Positions 30,122 through 42,255 of a stretch of DNA of 64,000 nt are shown piece after piece (position 1 is the stretch's first letter; every line of letters begins with the position of its first letter). The notes under the pieces are model-generated. The model was not told where the DNA came from and searched no databases. It saw nothing but the letters and a program-made list of their open reading frames with translations. Source of the DNA: Aricia agestis (Eukaryota > Arthropoda > Insecta > Lepidoptera > Lycaenidae); contig NC_056416.1 of NCBI RefSeq assembly GCF_905147365.1, forward strand, positions 4,670,001 to 4,734,000, written 5' to 3'. The translations under genes were made by a program, and so were the position numbers.

Positions 30122-31099
30122 GAAGAAACGATGCGCGACTCGGCGATGCAGAAAATAAAAACGCTTGTTGATATTTCAAACTGTATCGCTATTTGCATCG
30201 CTGCGTCTTTGTTAGTTTAAACAAATCCGAATGGTCGCAATCAAATTTAATGATTACTCTCGATAGTGGGAATCGCAGACACAATAGATTTTCCACTGTT
30301 ATGCGACAGCCGGGTGCCGCTTGGGGATTGATGGGTTAACTTTAATTTTATGAAGATTTTGATATCATCTTTATGTAAGTATATACATTTTCTGTTAAAC
30401 TGTAGTAATCATTCTATTTCTCAGTGCGTTTGTGACACTGAATTATATTAAAAATCGTATAAGGTCCAAAAGAAAGTAATTTAAAATTACACACGGTAGC
30501 ATAGACGAAGTATAAGACAGAATGAACTATTAATAGATTCCGATAAGAATAGTAATAGCTCCGACGAAAAAAGTCGGAGACTTTTTTGGAAAAAAGTAAA
30601 AAACGCTCGGCGAAAGTCTCCATTCGCTCCAGATACAAAAATAATGTGTTTCGATCGAATAGAGAAACTGTGAACGTGACTAGGAAATGGTATTTAATCG
30701 TCATGAGTGGACGAAATTCTGTGAAACGATCAGCCTCGTGAAAAGTTATATTTTGGCTGATTAGAAACAATTTTTTCCTTACTATAGTGAGTTACATGTG
30801 AAATTTCACGATTATTTCTTCCATAAAAATAAATGGGAGCCTATGTGAACATTCACACTATAAGGCTGCCATTTATTTTTTGGCATGTGCCTTTTCAGAG
30901 TCAGTCTGTCTTTGGTTACGGACTTTGCGAAATAAGCGAAAGTATTTTTTTATACATTTTAAGAAATTTTACTTTCAATAAAAGCAAGAAACTTCAAGAA
31001 ATATTAATTTGCAAGAACTTAAAAGATTAGAGTCCTTGAAAATTAAAATATTCATGCTGCATATAAGTACGAGGTGACCATGTCTTTGTCTGGCATATT
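30122..31099. other. No gene seen
   Basis: AT-rich. The 118-codon minus ORF at 30414-30770 shows no domain, no coding-like composition and no splice context that I can support. Confidence 0.45.
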
Positions 31100-31398
31100 G
31101 TTTTTTTTTTATGAAAGAAGGGGGCAAACGAGCAAACGGGTCACCTGATGGAAAGCAACCGCCGTCGCCCATGGACACTCGCAGCAACAGAAGAGCTGCA
31201 GGTGCATTGCCGGCCTTTTAAGAGGGAATAGGGTAATAGGGGAGGGTAGGGAAAGGAATGGGGTCGGGGATTGGGCTTCCGGTAAACTCACTCACTCGGC
31301 GAAACACAGCACAAGCGCTGCTTCACACCGGTTTTCTGTGAGAACGTGGTATTTCTTCGGTCGAGCCGGCCCATTCGTGCCGAAGCATGGCTCCTACG
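31100..31398 (-). mobile_element. SINE with LINE-derived tail, copy 6
   Basis: On minus: head cgtaggagccatgcttcggc (short), cgaagaaataccacgttctc, cgccgagtgagtgagtttac, C/T-rich block, tail, and an A-run seen as T at 31100-31110. Confidence 0.85.
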
Positions 31399-31854
31399 TG
31401 TATATACATGACTTGCCTGGCAGACCTTAAATATAACACTATATTATACATTGTGATTTTTTTTTATGAGAAAGTGTTAATTCTTCTACAATTAGAATTT
31501 ACCCTTTCTCATAAAAAATACTACACTATAATAATTAATAATCATTTAAGTAATCAAATCATTTTTAATCTAGTCCTATTCTATAACCTCTAGGTAGAGA
31601 TACTAGAAAACTAGAAGATGGACAGACTAGGACTTTTGAAGAATCAGTGAATCCACTTCGTTTTCGTTTTTACTCTCATTCCATGGCTAAACCCGTTTGA
31701 CCGTTAGGTTCGAAAGTGCAAGTGCGCGTGACTCCACTGCATTACTGGACTTGACTTATGCCGGCTACTGTTATGACTACTAATGACTAGATCACAAACG
31801 AATATATTATTATACATCCAAGTATAATATTATGCTAGGACTTTGGTGGTTTTC
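31399..31854. other. No gene; partial inverted repeat near 31450-31520
   Basis: ttttttatgagaaagtgtt and ccctttctcataaaaaatac are imperfectly complementary. No MITE ends resolved. Confidence 0.4.
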
Positions 31855-32060
31855 TATACAAAGCTGAAGAGTTTATTTGAACGCGCTAATCTCACGAACT
31901 TCTGGACCGATTATTATTATCAATTTGGCATAATATAAGAGTAGACTACGGGGCAAGGACATAGGCAATTTTTTGCAGGGATGTACGATTCCCATGGAAT
32001 TCCTTATTTACACGAGCAGGCCGCGCGGAACGAAGTATACAGCACAGAGTAATCTTACAA
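31855..32060. repeat. RTE-like dispersed repeat (AAGCTGAAGAGTTT family), copy 2
   Basis: Contains caaagctgaagagtttattt, gcgctaatctcacgaacttc and cgagcaggccgcgcggaacg. A short form of the family at 27056. Confidence 0.55.
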
Positions 32061-32146
32061 AAGTATCTCGTTGTAAAACCTTCGATGAGTTTGGCCGGTT
32101 TTTTTTTTATCAAGCTATCAGGAGTCAAAAAATTAAGTTGTATCTG

Positions 32147-32470
32147 TTTTTTTTTATGAAATAAGGGAGCAAACGGGTCACTTGATGGAAAGCAACTTCC
32201 GTCGCCCATGGACACTCGCAGCATCAGAAGAGCTGCAGTTGCGTTGTCAGCCATTTAAGAGGGAATAGGATAATAGGGGAGGATAGGGATGGGAAGGGAA
32301 GGGAATAGGAGAGGGTAGGGAAGGGAATATGGTAGGGGATTGGGCCTCCGGTAAACTCACTCACTCGGCGAAACTCAGCGCAAGCGCTGTTTCACGCCGA
32401 TTTTCTGTGAGAACGTAGCATTTCTCCGGTCGAGCCGGCCCATTCGTGCCGAAGCATGGCTCTCCCACGT
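32147..32470 (-). mobile_element. SINE with LINE-derived tail, copy 7
   Basis: On minus: acgtgggagagccatgcttc, ccggagaaatgctacgttct, gtttcgccgagtgagtgag, a long C/T-rich block, LINE-like tail, A-run (T at 32147-32155). Full-length. Confidence 0.86.
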
Positions 32471-33166
32471 CTAAAATCTGCGTCTGTATGCGCAACACTG
32501 TCATTATTGCTTTATTCTCTCGATCTCATGTGTTTTAATAAAGATATCCTTGGAGGTCAGTATTTGACGTCTACCTCAACCTTCACAAAATCTGTAACAT
32601 AATAATCATTATTACATTAGAGTGAGCAAATCCTAAGTATAGGTTCTCATGCGTTGAAGGTTGGTTAGTTATAAGTGTCATAGGTTATGTGTAGCAAGTT
32701 TTAAAATGCCAACGGAAGCTGCAAAAACCCCAGCTGGTGATTAGATTGATTAGAAATTGCTAAGCCTTTCATCATCACGTTGACTATCATCATCATGATC
32801 ATATTCTAACTAAACAGAACCACAAGGATCCATTTTCTTTTGTTTCTTTTACATTTTGGAGTACTTATATTATCACTGAATCAGCTCTCCTATTCTTATT
32901 TTTCTATCTTGTATTCTTACTCAATTTTAATCGTCACTTTGTTGGGCCGGTTACCGTAATATTTTTCGGAAGAAATCTTAAGTTCTTCTTTGGATCTCTA
33001 AGTATTTCCATATCGATAGTGTAGTGCCCAAACTATCAAACTCCCGCATTTATAATATGCGTGGATTTTAACCTGAGCTTCTAATCATAAGTAGGTAAGT
33101 ACTTTAAATATAAAAAATCGGTCGTTTTTCCTTGTGGAAGCAACGTGTTCAATCGTTGCGGTCTTT
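32471..33166. other. No gene seen; decayed RTE-tail words
   Basis: Near 32950-33065 ggttaccgtaatatttttcg and atttataatatgcgtgga recall the RTE tail, much decayed. Nothing else supportable. Confidence 0.4.
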
Positions 33167-33399
33167 AGCTTTGTCCACACTGTGCCTTTTTCTGTTCGTT
33201 AAAGGCATGCGTTTTAGCGCAGTCAACAGCGCACGTGTCTCGTGAGACATGCCCGAGACGCATGCCCTCTGACCGTATCCAAAACTTCAAAAATGACAAT
33301 ATTGGCGTTGCGTCCCTTGACGCATTCAATTATTGAATGCACCAATATGAAAGTTGATGACGAAAATTGAAGATGAAAGTGCACAGTGTGGACATAGCT
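33167..33399. mobile_element. MITE with AGCTTTGTCCACACTGTGC ends
   Basis: The inverted ends AGCTTTGTCCACACTGTGC and GCACAGTGTGGACATAGCT frame a non-coding interior with several inverted words (gacgcattcaattattgaatgc). TSD not certain (TTT on both sides). The 150-codon minus ORF at 33223-33675 runs out of the element and has no recognisable domain. Confidence 0.72.
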
Positions 33400-33900
33400 T
33401 TTCACCTTTACAATAAAATGTCCACTAGACGCATCAACATAACGAAACGAATGAATACTGCTGATTGCTGAAAAATAACGCATCGTTGCTTTGCCCCTGA
33501 TCATAACATGATAGATTGGTATTACAACAAATGAAGCTAGTCGGAGGGAGAGCTTACTGTATTTTAACCAACTATCGTGAATATAATATAAGCAAAGATC
33601 AAGATTTTGAGTGTCCACAGCACTGACTCTAGCGTGTACACTGTACATCCTTATTCCACCTACGTTAACGCCCAAACTATGTATCCCATCTTAGGAAATG
33701 AGGTGCCAAGTTGCAAAATTATGAACCTATTAACAGTCAATTGATACGTAACTTGGCTAGCATTACCTACTCATTGATTTGAGGATCCGGTTTATTTTTT
33801 AAATGTATAAGGCTCTTTATACAATAATGACATATTATATTTATTTTTTACAAATGTTAGATTTGTAATAATTTATTCTTCACAGTATATTTATACGTGA
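33400..33900. other. No gene seen
   Basis: AT-rich, nothing supportable apart from the tail of the incidental ORF mentioned under the preceding MITE. Confidence 0.4.
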
Positions 33901-34192
33901 GGAATACCACGTTCTCACAGAAAACCGGCGTGAAACAGCGCGTGCGCTGTGTTTCGCCGAGTGAGTGAGTTTACCGGAGGCCCAATCCCCTACCCTATTA
34001 CCTTCCCTACCCTCCCATATTCCCTTCCCTTCCCTTCCCATCCCTACCCTCCCCTATTACCCTATTCCCTCTTAAAAGGCCGGCAACGCACCTGCAGCTC
34101 TTCTGATGCTGCGAGTGTCCATGGGCGACGGAAGTTACTTCCCATCAGTTGACCCGTTTGCTCGTTTGCCCCCTTATTTCATTAAAAAAAGA
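33901..34192 (+). mobile_element. SINE with LINE-derived tail, copy 8, 5'-truncated
   Basis: It starts inside the head at ggaataccacgttctcacag and continues gtttcgccgagtgagtgag, the C/T-rich block and the tail ccctcttaaaaggccggcaa to ccttatttcattaaaaaaag. Confidence 0.86.
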
Positions 34193-36089
34193 AATTAACA
34201 CTGAATGATGATTTTGTATCCGGTAGTACTTAGCAGTCAATGAAATTAATTATGTAATGTTTAATTTATTAATTATTTTTGTAAGATTCATATTTGATAA
34301 CTTTAATTACCATTCTAAAGGCTTTAAGCATTTCCTTGGCCAGACGACCTCCAAAGGTCACACTCTTGTTACATCAATTATATTTAATCCAGGAAAACCA
34401 AAATGAAATTTCAATTTTCGAGTCTAGTCTAATGTTGATACTGATTTATAATTACGATTGAAAACGACACCATGAAGCGGTAAAAAGCGTAGTCACCTGA
34501 TAGGTCCCATTTTGGTGTTTCTAGTTAGATAGAAACAGAGTTTTCGGTTCTGTCTAAATCCAGTATACATTGTAGCTTATCCCCAGTTTCTTTTGTATTG
34601 TGTTTAAATTCATTTGTATTGTATTTCTTTCCATCATTTGCATAGAGATATAAAACCACTGATATCTATGATCATTTGCTACTATTACATTGTCATGCAC
34701 TTTCCTCATGCTTTGACAACTTCATCAAACGAGGCAATTTGATGAAACCTCTGGTAAGCTGCTTCCAAGCTAGTTTCGAGCTGGAACCGGCTGCAGCTAG
34801 GCCATTACCTGACCTTATAGACCACGCCCATTATAACCTGGTTCTTAATCAGACTATATAAATGAGTCATTGACCAAGTATTCAATGAAAAAGTTCTAAT
34901 GCGATTTAATTATTATCGTGTAGCAATAGCGAATCGTAGGTGTTGCCTGCTAATTAACGGTAACCGTACATTTTACCGTAACAAAGCTATCCAATGTCCT
35001 TTCCCGGGACTCAAATTATCATTTCTTCATTCAAACCGATCCTGCGACTTAAAAGCGTGAAGAGGCAGCAAGTAAGTAGGCTTTAACGTTTGGTCAATGC
35101 ATTTTAATTACCTTTGGTAGCACAGACTAGTTTAGCTCTCAATATAATTTTGTTGACATAATTATGTACCTACGAAGATAAATATTTGATTTATAATGTA
35201 GCAATAATAATTATTAGATATAGATTATCACGTATTTAAGCTAAGTAATAATCATAAAAGTTATGGTCTTAAAATAAAAATTATTATAGTGTTTAATGAT
35301 TGATAAATTCTTAATAAAAATCTAGTTTAGAATGTTTAGCACTACTTAAATATTCCAATATTTCGTTGCACATAATTTATTATAATAGCCGGTAGAATAG
35401 CCATTAAGATATAATATCTAGACTTCAAAAGACATATTTTAGAGTTTGTTGAACTCAAGGATTTTATTCGGACTCGAAATTTTTGGAATAATATATCCGT
35501 ATTCCGCAGTGTACAAAAGTTAGCGAATTTTTATTTAATTTTATATAATTAAGGACTATTTTCTTCAATTAAGGCGAGGATAAAACCCCAATTTGTTATT
35601 CCGTGACTCCCGGTTTACCTAGTTCCAATATAATAACGAAGTGTTAAAAAATATGAGATATAAAGCACAATATTTAAAATTACCTTAAACCATAAACATT
35701 TTAATAAAACGTAATACTTATGGCTGTAATTAATTTACAAACTTACCTCCGAAAAAACTCTATTTCATCGAAATATAAGTATTAACTAGGATAATTGTAC
35801 ATTTTATTTGAATAAATTGTTAGTAAATCTATATTAGAAATTCTTTAACCGAACAATTTTGTTTCTTAATATTTATTTCCAAAGATATTTAAAAAAAAAC
35901 ATGAAAAACAGAGAAGATCCGCCCGAGAACCTATAGTTTTATGCTAAGCTGAAATGAATCTTATGCGTATACACTTGGTTTTTGGTTGTGTGCAAGGTTA
36001 TCGTTTTTGATTGAGATTAATTCCCGCCTTAAGGACGAAATGTAGAACATTTGTAGAACATTGGTGTAATGCTTTTCCTATATCATAAA
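34193..36089. other. Very AT-rich, no gene; decayed RTE tail at ~34940-35070
   Basis: The RTE remnant keeps ggtaaccgtacattttaccg, tgtcctttcccgggactcaa and gcgtgaagaggcagc. The rest (35071-36089) is among the most AT-rich parts of the window, with no repeat family seen. Confidence 0.5.
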
Positions 36090-36262
36090 TCAATACTAAT
36101 ATGAAAGTGTGTCTGTCTGTCTGACTATTTATACCTCGTCACTACCAAACCGCTGAACCGATTTTCTTGAAACTTTGAGTTCCGAGAAAGTACGGTTAAA
36201 AATGTACGGTTCCCACGCGAAAAACGAATTTTGGCGCAACAGAGTTACGGAAATTATTGGGT
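36090..36262 (-). mobile_element. RTE-like tail, shortened
   Basis: On minus: gttgcgccaaaattcgtttt, gggaaccgtacatttttaac, ggttcagcggtttggt, gacagacacactttcat. The tcccgggaaag block is largely deleted. Confidence 0.65.
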
Positions 36263-37427
36263 AAGAACATATAAGATTTACTGTACGATTTTTCTGTCAA
36301 ACTAGATCTACTTTACCTTTATCTTTGCAAATACTCTTTAGACCTCTAAAGACACGTTCTAAACTCCTAAGGGTGTTTCAAGCTATTATTACCAAACGCT
36401 AAATGAAGTCATTACAACTTGGAGTCCAAATTGTCGCCGGTAGTAATATTAGTCCCTAAATATCTAATTATACATTACTTTGTGTATAATTGTATATTAC
36501 CCAATATTAGTATAGATCACGACATTACCGCAGTACAAGTATATACAGTAGAGTAACTTAAAACTTTAAATTACATGTTATCTACATAACTAAGTAAAAT
36601 ATAATAAAACATTTACAGAAACATCGTGGCCGTTTCAGGCTCTTAAAAAAGTTACAACTTTCTTGCGTATGAAACTCGTGTAACACCACTAACACCAAGA
36701 CTATACGCGCGCGAGAAGTGGTACTGCAATGTTCTGCTATCTAAAGTCTTCTAAAAGCTTCAGAATGAGAATAGATTTTAGGGAACCCAATACCTATAAT
36801 AGTTTGAAAAACACTGCAATAGACTATGTGCTGCAACTAAACTGAATGTAAGACCTATCATTACACACATATTATGTGAAAAAAAATATGATTTGGCTGC
36901 CGTGATCAACCTGTGGGTCGCGCCACCCCATAGGAGATCGCGAAACTTCAGAGGTCGAGAGAACTATCTAAGTATAAGTAAAAAATACAATAGAGATTAA
37001 AAATATAGATATATTTAGTTGAGAAGTTGGGTACATACTTGATATAATATACATATAAAAGCAAAGGGTGATGGAGATCGCGAAATATTTTTCGTACCAG
37101 GGGGTCGCATCATAAAAAGGTTGAAAAACACTGGTTTACTGTATATAAACTGTGACAATTACACTGTTGAAATATATTGCAACATTTCCGAAACGTGTAG
37201 GCTGTACCGATTTAGATATAATCTTGCACGATAAACAGCTTATCCTATTTTTTATTGCCATCCTTTGTTTCCGACTATTGTGAAGTATATTTAGCTAAAT
37301 AGGGGTTTTTTTATTTGTTAGCTTGTAAGCAACAGGCTTCAGAATTGTTGGACCGATTGATCTAATTTAATGCGACATAGAGGAAACCACAAAAAAAAAC
37401 AGAATTCATTTGGATGTACTACTTGTA
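36263..37427. other. No gene; possible hAT remnant at ~36890-37125
   Basis: Near 37084-37125 the sequence accagggggtcgcatcataa then ttgaaaaacactgg looks like one hAT-type end (CAGTGTTTTTCAACC on minus). About 200 bp upstream, ctgtgggtcgcgccacccc could be the diverged partner. Ends and TSD are not resolved. Confidence 0.4.
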
Positions 37428-37918
37428 ATCAGAGAAGTTGATCCATATGCAGATGACAGACCTATGTAATTTGGTAGCTTTACGTCAAACCCAGCCAACA
37501 TAAAGTTAATATACCTAGCGGAATAGAGAAACAAAGGCCTGAGCAAGCGAGATGTCACTATCAGTAACACTGCGTGGTAAAATGAGACGTGTGATACATG
37601 ACAGTAGAACTCTTTTTTTGACTTCCAGTATCGGCACGTTGACAATTTAATCTCATATTTAAATTCATGTTCAATCATGCTTGTGTTAGTGTATACGCAC
37701 ACATATTTTTACACACAGATACATCTGTGTGTAAAAATATGTGTGTAAAAAAACCGAAATCGGTTTGTAACCGAAATCGGTTTACAAACCGATTTCGGTT
37801 TCGTTTAACAGCTCAAGATTGTTGCTCTATTCCGCTAGGTATATTAACTTTATGGGACTATTAACACGACTAAATGACGTGTGACCGCCATCTACCTATC
37901 AATCAATTTCTTTGATGG
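37428..37918. mobile_element. TA-inserting MITE family A, copy 5, split by another MITE
   Basis: The left end Atcagagaagttgatccatat follows TA (37426-37427). The right end atcaatttctttgatgg precedes TA (37919-37920). A 356-bp hAT-like MITE (37499-37854) is inserted just after tacgtcaaacccagccaa, a phrase continuous in other family members. Confidence 0.78.
37499..37854. mobile_element. hAT-like MITE (family H2), copy 2, nested
   Basis: The TIRs CATAAAGTTAATATACCTAG and CTAGGTATATTAACTTTATG are perfect over at least 28 bp. It is about 50 bp longer than the 18595 copy because of extra palindromic DNA at 37715-37800 (cacacagatacatctgtgtg; aaccgaaatcggtttgtaac with its inverse). Confidence 0.83.
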
Positions 37919-37920
37919 TA

Positions 37921-38414
37921 CAATAGAAACTCTATCATCATCCGGACTCTATCATTGCAAAATTAAACTTAGTAAGTTCTCAATAAACATTGATTTTCTT
38001 TTTTTACACGTACCTACTTTACATAAACACCAAATTTGCTTTTCTTCATATTACATTCGATTATCCGAATGCCTAATGGCAAGAATTACTTCGCTAAGTC
38101 GAATTCCTACAGTATTTCATACACTATGTCGTGACGCAAAAAATAGTAACACAGAAAGTGAGCCCGTGACCCTAAGACCAAGGTTCACCATTACATGGAT
38201 TACTAGTAGAGTTTTTATTAACAAGGTTCTGACATTAACATATTTTATATTATAACAAAAAAAATTGTTAACAAATCGGCGAAACTTAAGGTCGCTTTAC
38301 CTTGCTCCACTCAAGTAATATTATAATTAATCAATATTATTCGATAAGGTTACGTAATTTTGACTACAATATAATTAATGATATACAGTTAAAGCAAATA
38401 CTCTGGTTACATAC
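37921..38414. other. No gene seen
   Basis: AT-rich. A 124-codon plus ORF at 37881-38255 starts inside the MITE and has no recognisable domain. Confidence 0.45.
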
Positions 38415-39075
38415 ATTATAAGTCGGGGAAAAAGTCTTTTCCCATTATACTTAATTAGTAATTAGTATGTATGAACTTGTCATAAAATCTCTTGGGCTAT
38501 ACCAATTGTATCTGGCTGATTTTGGTATAATTAAAAAGTTTTAATTTTACAGAAAACAATTCCAAATTCAAATTAGGTAAATGTTAAGATTTTCATTTGT
38601 CTTTCTTATTGTTAAAATGAGAAATTCGATACATTTTAAAATTTTATTACAAAAAAAATTATGATGTTTATGGACCTAATGCAGTATCTGTAAGAGTAGC
38701 GCAAAAGTATCCGGAAATTTTGATATCAAAGATGCACGTCGCTCTGGTCGCCCTGTTACGGACAAAACTGATGCCAATTTTTTTTAAAGTGAAGCAAGAT
38801 CGGCATATTAGTAGTTACGATGTAGCTGAAGATCTGGGGATTGACCACAAAAAAAATTGGCGCATTTGAAAAAGCTGGGTACACAAAAAAGCTCGATATT
38901 TAGGTGCCTCTGAAAGAAACCTATTGAGCCGTGTACTCATTTGTGATTCTTTATTACGACGTAATGAAACCGAATCATTTTTGAAGAAGCTGATAACTGG
39001 TGATGAAAATCACGTACGACAAGAACGTGCGAAAAAGATCGTGGTCAAAGGCCGGTCAAATTTAAAGATCTTAAG
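38415..39075 (+). pseudogene. Mariner transposase, decayed and truncated
   Basis: An inverted-repeat end is visible at the left (agtcggggaaaaagtctttt at ~38421). Conceptual translation in shifting frames gives DARRSGRPVTDKTDA (about 38740), HISSYDVAEDLGIDH (about 38800), then ERNLLSRVLICDSLLRRNE and KKLITGDE near 38985-39010. The D in TGDE is the first catalytic aspartate of mariner transposases (DD34D family). There are at least three frameshifts or stops and an internal deletion after SVRVAQ, and the C-terminal half and right inverted repeat are missing. Not functional. Confidence 0.85.
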
Positions 39076-39298
39076 GATAAAATAAAAACGTAGAGGCATA
39101 TAGACTCACTCTATCTGAAGATATTTTAAAAAAATAATTAGATAGGCTCTATTTTGAAAGAGGAATCAGAGGACTACGTTACCTCAATTTACTGTATCTG
39201 TCTCTACGTCTCTATCACGTGCCGGCGCAGGGTGAAGCGTGATGGCAATAGTTTCTTCGTTTAAATTCTATTGCACCCGCGTTCCCTCTTAAAAAAAT

Positions 39299-39404
39299 TA
39301 GGGAGATCGCAGACGGCACATTTTTTGTGTGATCGAGTCTGCGGCGCACATACGTACAGTCTGCATGGTGCGGCCATTGCAGACTCTATGTGCGATCTCC
39401 CTTA
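39299..39404. mobile_element. Short MITE, 106 bp
   Basis: The ends TAGGGAGATCGCAGACGG and GCAGACTCTATGTGCGATCT with CCCTTA are inverted (GGGAGATCGCA / TGCGATCTCCC). TSD not resolved; TTA/TTA at both borders is possible. Confidence 0.6.
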
Positions 39405-39960
39405 GATGTATAAAATAATCTCGATAGAATTTAATTGAAATATTAGTTATGATGCCATAATTGCAATTATTCAAGACCTTGACTTGTATCACGTAGCTAT
39501 TCGATCTAGTTTGATATAATTACTTGAATTTTTACCATATAAGATGATGCCCGATTGGGCATACTTAAGGGCATTTCCAAATCTGTCGTGATCTCATTGA
39601 ATCCATTTTAAATTATGATAATCTAAAGATTGTCAACCACATTCTTGGTTGGGGCAGGATATTATGCCGTCGCGTGGCTTTAAAATAGTTTTTATTGAAG
39701 TATTTATAGAATTACAACTGAATTTAGTTTAATCATATTGGCAAAATTCAAAGAATATGTTTATGGTGTTTGTTTTTAATTCTATGCATTAAGAAAATTC
39801 TCAAGCTCATACGTATCCACCCATAGGCATACTGTATGCTATACTTGCTATGGGTGGTCCTTATTCCTGAGAAAAAAAAATCGATTTCATTGTCAGAGTC
39901 GGTTTTGAATTCATACTGGGGACAGTGAAAATAGAGAGGGCTAATTCATTATATATATAA
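39405..39960. other. No gene; small hairpin at ~39818-39857
   Basis: tccacccatagg ... cctatgggtgga-type arms flank a short loop near 39818-39857. Otherwise unremarkable. Confidence 0.45.
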
Positions 39961-40166
39961 TTATATCCATAATAATATTATAATTAATGCGAAAGTGCCC
40001 AAACTCTTCACGCCCAAACCGTTGAACCGATTTTGCTGAAATTCGGAATAGAGATGCTTTGAGTCCCGGGAAAGGACATAGGATACTTAATACTTATTAT
40101 CCCGAGAAAATGTACGGTTCCCGTAAAATGAATTTTGGCGCAACGGAGTTGCGGGCGTCATCTAGA
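39961..40166 (-). mobile_element. RTE-like tail
   Basis: On minus: tagatgacgcccgcaactcc, cgccaaaattcattttacgg, cgtacattttctcgggata, cctttcccgggactcaaagc, ttgggcgtgaagagtttggg, then ctttcgcattaattataata. Confidence 0.75.
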
Positions 40167-40172
40167 TATTAT

Positions 40173-40226
40173 GTTATAATTATTCATAGTGCACATTCTG
40201 GAATGTGCACTATGAATAATTATAAC
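40173..40226. repeat. Perfect palindrome, 26-bp arms
   Basis: Arms 40173-40198 and 40201-40226 with a 2-bp spacer (arm core ttattcatagtgcacattc). It sits 7 bp from the end of the RTE tail. No TSD, so more like a template-switch duplication than a MITE. Confidence 0.85.
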
Positions 40227-40313
40227 GTTTTAAGTTGAGAATCTTTATCCATCTGCAAAAAGAATGTAAGAAAATTTCTAGGTCCAAGCCAAATGCTAGT
40301 CACAATAATATAT

Positions 40314-41905
40314 TATAGGGCAATTCCATATGTGACTGACTCTACATTTGATACGACTTGCGTTTTATTTTGTCATATATTATGGTTACCATCATGTTGT
40401 TAATATCAATTTTAAGATGGCTTTGTAGCAGATTAAACAAGTTAACTTTTGCAGAAAAAATGGTGTACACTGTTGTTTTCAAATAGCATTTATTTAGTCA
40501 AACATAAACGTGACCGACACTACATGCAAAAGGAAGTCGTGTTTGTAAACACCAATAATCTTCCTCTCTGTGTGCTAAATAACTCTACTTTGTATTTTTA
40601 CCGAAAGTGCATGAAACAACCTAAAACCTGTAAGTTATTTAAAAAAATATTTATTAGCAATTGTGACCGACACTACAGCCCAAAACGTGACCGACACTAC
40701 ACTCACTTTGTGCAGGTAAAAGTCGGTAGTTTTACATGACACCTTAAAATGTATGTATCTCAGCACGTACAATATGAAGTCTAAAATTAAATAAAAGCAA
40801 ATCAATATAATTAGTTAATTCATTAAAATGCTTTTTTTGAACCTAAACATCACAAAAACGAAATTACTAATAATTTGTCAAAAAATAACTCGACCCAAAA
40901 TCTTTTACAAAACTATTAACATAATAACCCCAAGAGCCAGCGATAGGCAGACTTTTGTCATTTTTTTAAGCTAAAAATTTTCCTTTAAATGAGCCCTATA
41001 GAGGTAAGAACGACCAGACACTATGAAGTTTCAGTCGCTATTACTTTAGAAGGTTTCTAGTTCTGCAGTTCTACCTTACGTTCAATAAAGTTTAAAGATC
41101 AATAATTTTATCTTATTTTCTTGCGATATCTGTAAGAATCTCATATTCTACTGCCAAATTTTTGTGACAATTGCTTCCCATTTCCAGACATCGCTAAATT
41201 TTGGATTATATTTGACTTTGAGGTGGTCTGGCAGGTTCTTAAAATAATAAATTAGCTTTCTGCTTCTCTGTCTCTGCTTTCTTTAGCTATTTTCGCCATC
41301 TATCACCAAAACTAACAAACAAAATGCTACTTTTGGGCGTGATCAACTCTATAATGTGACCGACACTACAAAAATATTTTTTAGAGTTAAGGTGTTATAA
41401 AAAAAGATGACAAATTTTTAATGCCATCATCATTTGAGTAACGGCGTCACGTAGGAAAGTTTCTAATTTTACTGATGTAAAAGTAATTTTACTGTAGTTA
41501 AAGACAAAAGTAATGTTTTTTATGTGACCGACACTACAACTCGACACTGTGATCTTACAAGCCTATTATATCTTTTTAAAAATGAATTTTTCCAAATCTC
41601 AAAAGCTATATCGGTATTTAACTGTGTGAACAATCAGTGTGTAACAAAATATGTCAAGAATTTAAAATAGATAACGTGAAAACTAAGTCAGAACTTCATC
41701 ACACAAAACCACACTCAGCCGAGCTCACGACATCATCTCATAAATGGCAGCTTTGCTAGAAAAGTAATGCTTAGAAATTGTTGCTTCTTTAAAATCTTAA
41801 TAGTACCATAATGTTGTGACTATAATTAAGTATATTTAATACCAAAATCAGGTATTTATTTTCTTAGTTTATGGTAGACTTATACATGGAACTGCTCTAT
41901 ATCAA
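40314..41905. mobile_element. DNA transposon with six copies of TGTGACCGACACTACA
   Basis: The left end GGGCAATTCCATATG after TTATA and the right end CATGGAACTGCTC before TATA are imperfect inverted repeats, giving about 1.59 kb (borders tentative). Inside, the 16-mer recurs in the same orientation: 40331 (diverged), 40510, 40662, 40686, 41355 and 41523. No convincing transposase ORF. A 96-codon ORF at 40449-40739 reads the motif as RDRHY three times and is probably not a gene. It resembles the 24550-26082 element in size and in its repeated-motif plan. Superfamily unknown. Confidence 0.6.
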
Positions 41906-42255
41906 GTTGTATTATGAAGAAAGCAAATTAAACAGAAATTATATTCAATGATAATATTATACAACTTTGCGCAATATTTTGCATTATTTTTCATTGAATA
42001 TAACGTAAAATAAGTCACACGCAATGGTATATTTTATGTAATAATTACTTATTATTTAATTAAAATTATGAGGATAATTCGGTCAGTGGTTTTTCTTTAA
42101 ATAAAATATTTAATTTTAATTTTACCTGTTAGCAATTTAATGTAAGTACCTACTTAATACTAAATGGACATACTTTTAAAAATCAGGATAGTTATTCGTT
42201 AACTATAATTTAATATTATATTTAATTATATGCAACATTTATATTTTAAAACATT

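Noticed and set aside
30414..30770. 118-codon minus-strand ORF in unique-looking DNA
   Set aside because: AT-rich sequence with no domain, no repeat relation and no splice logic; length is within chance for this composition.
33223..33675. 150-codon minus-strand ORF
   Set aside because: It runs from the interior of a MITE into unrelated flank, has no recognisable domain and no start or splice context that stands out.
38641..38760. Possibility of an intact mariner transposase
   Set aside because: Recognisable motifs fall in different frames with stops, and the C-terminal half and right inverted repeat are missing; it is a remnant.
40449..40739. 96-codon ORF with three RDRHY repeats
   Set aside because: The repeats are translations of the 16-mer DNA motif of the transposon, which continues outside the ORF. 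No domain or coding signal.
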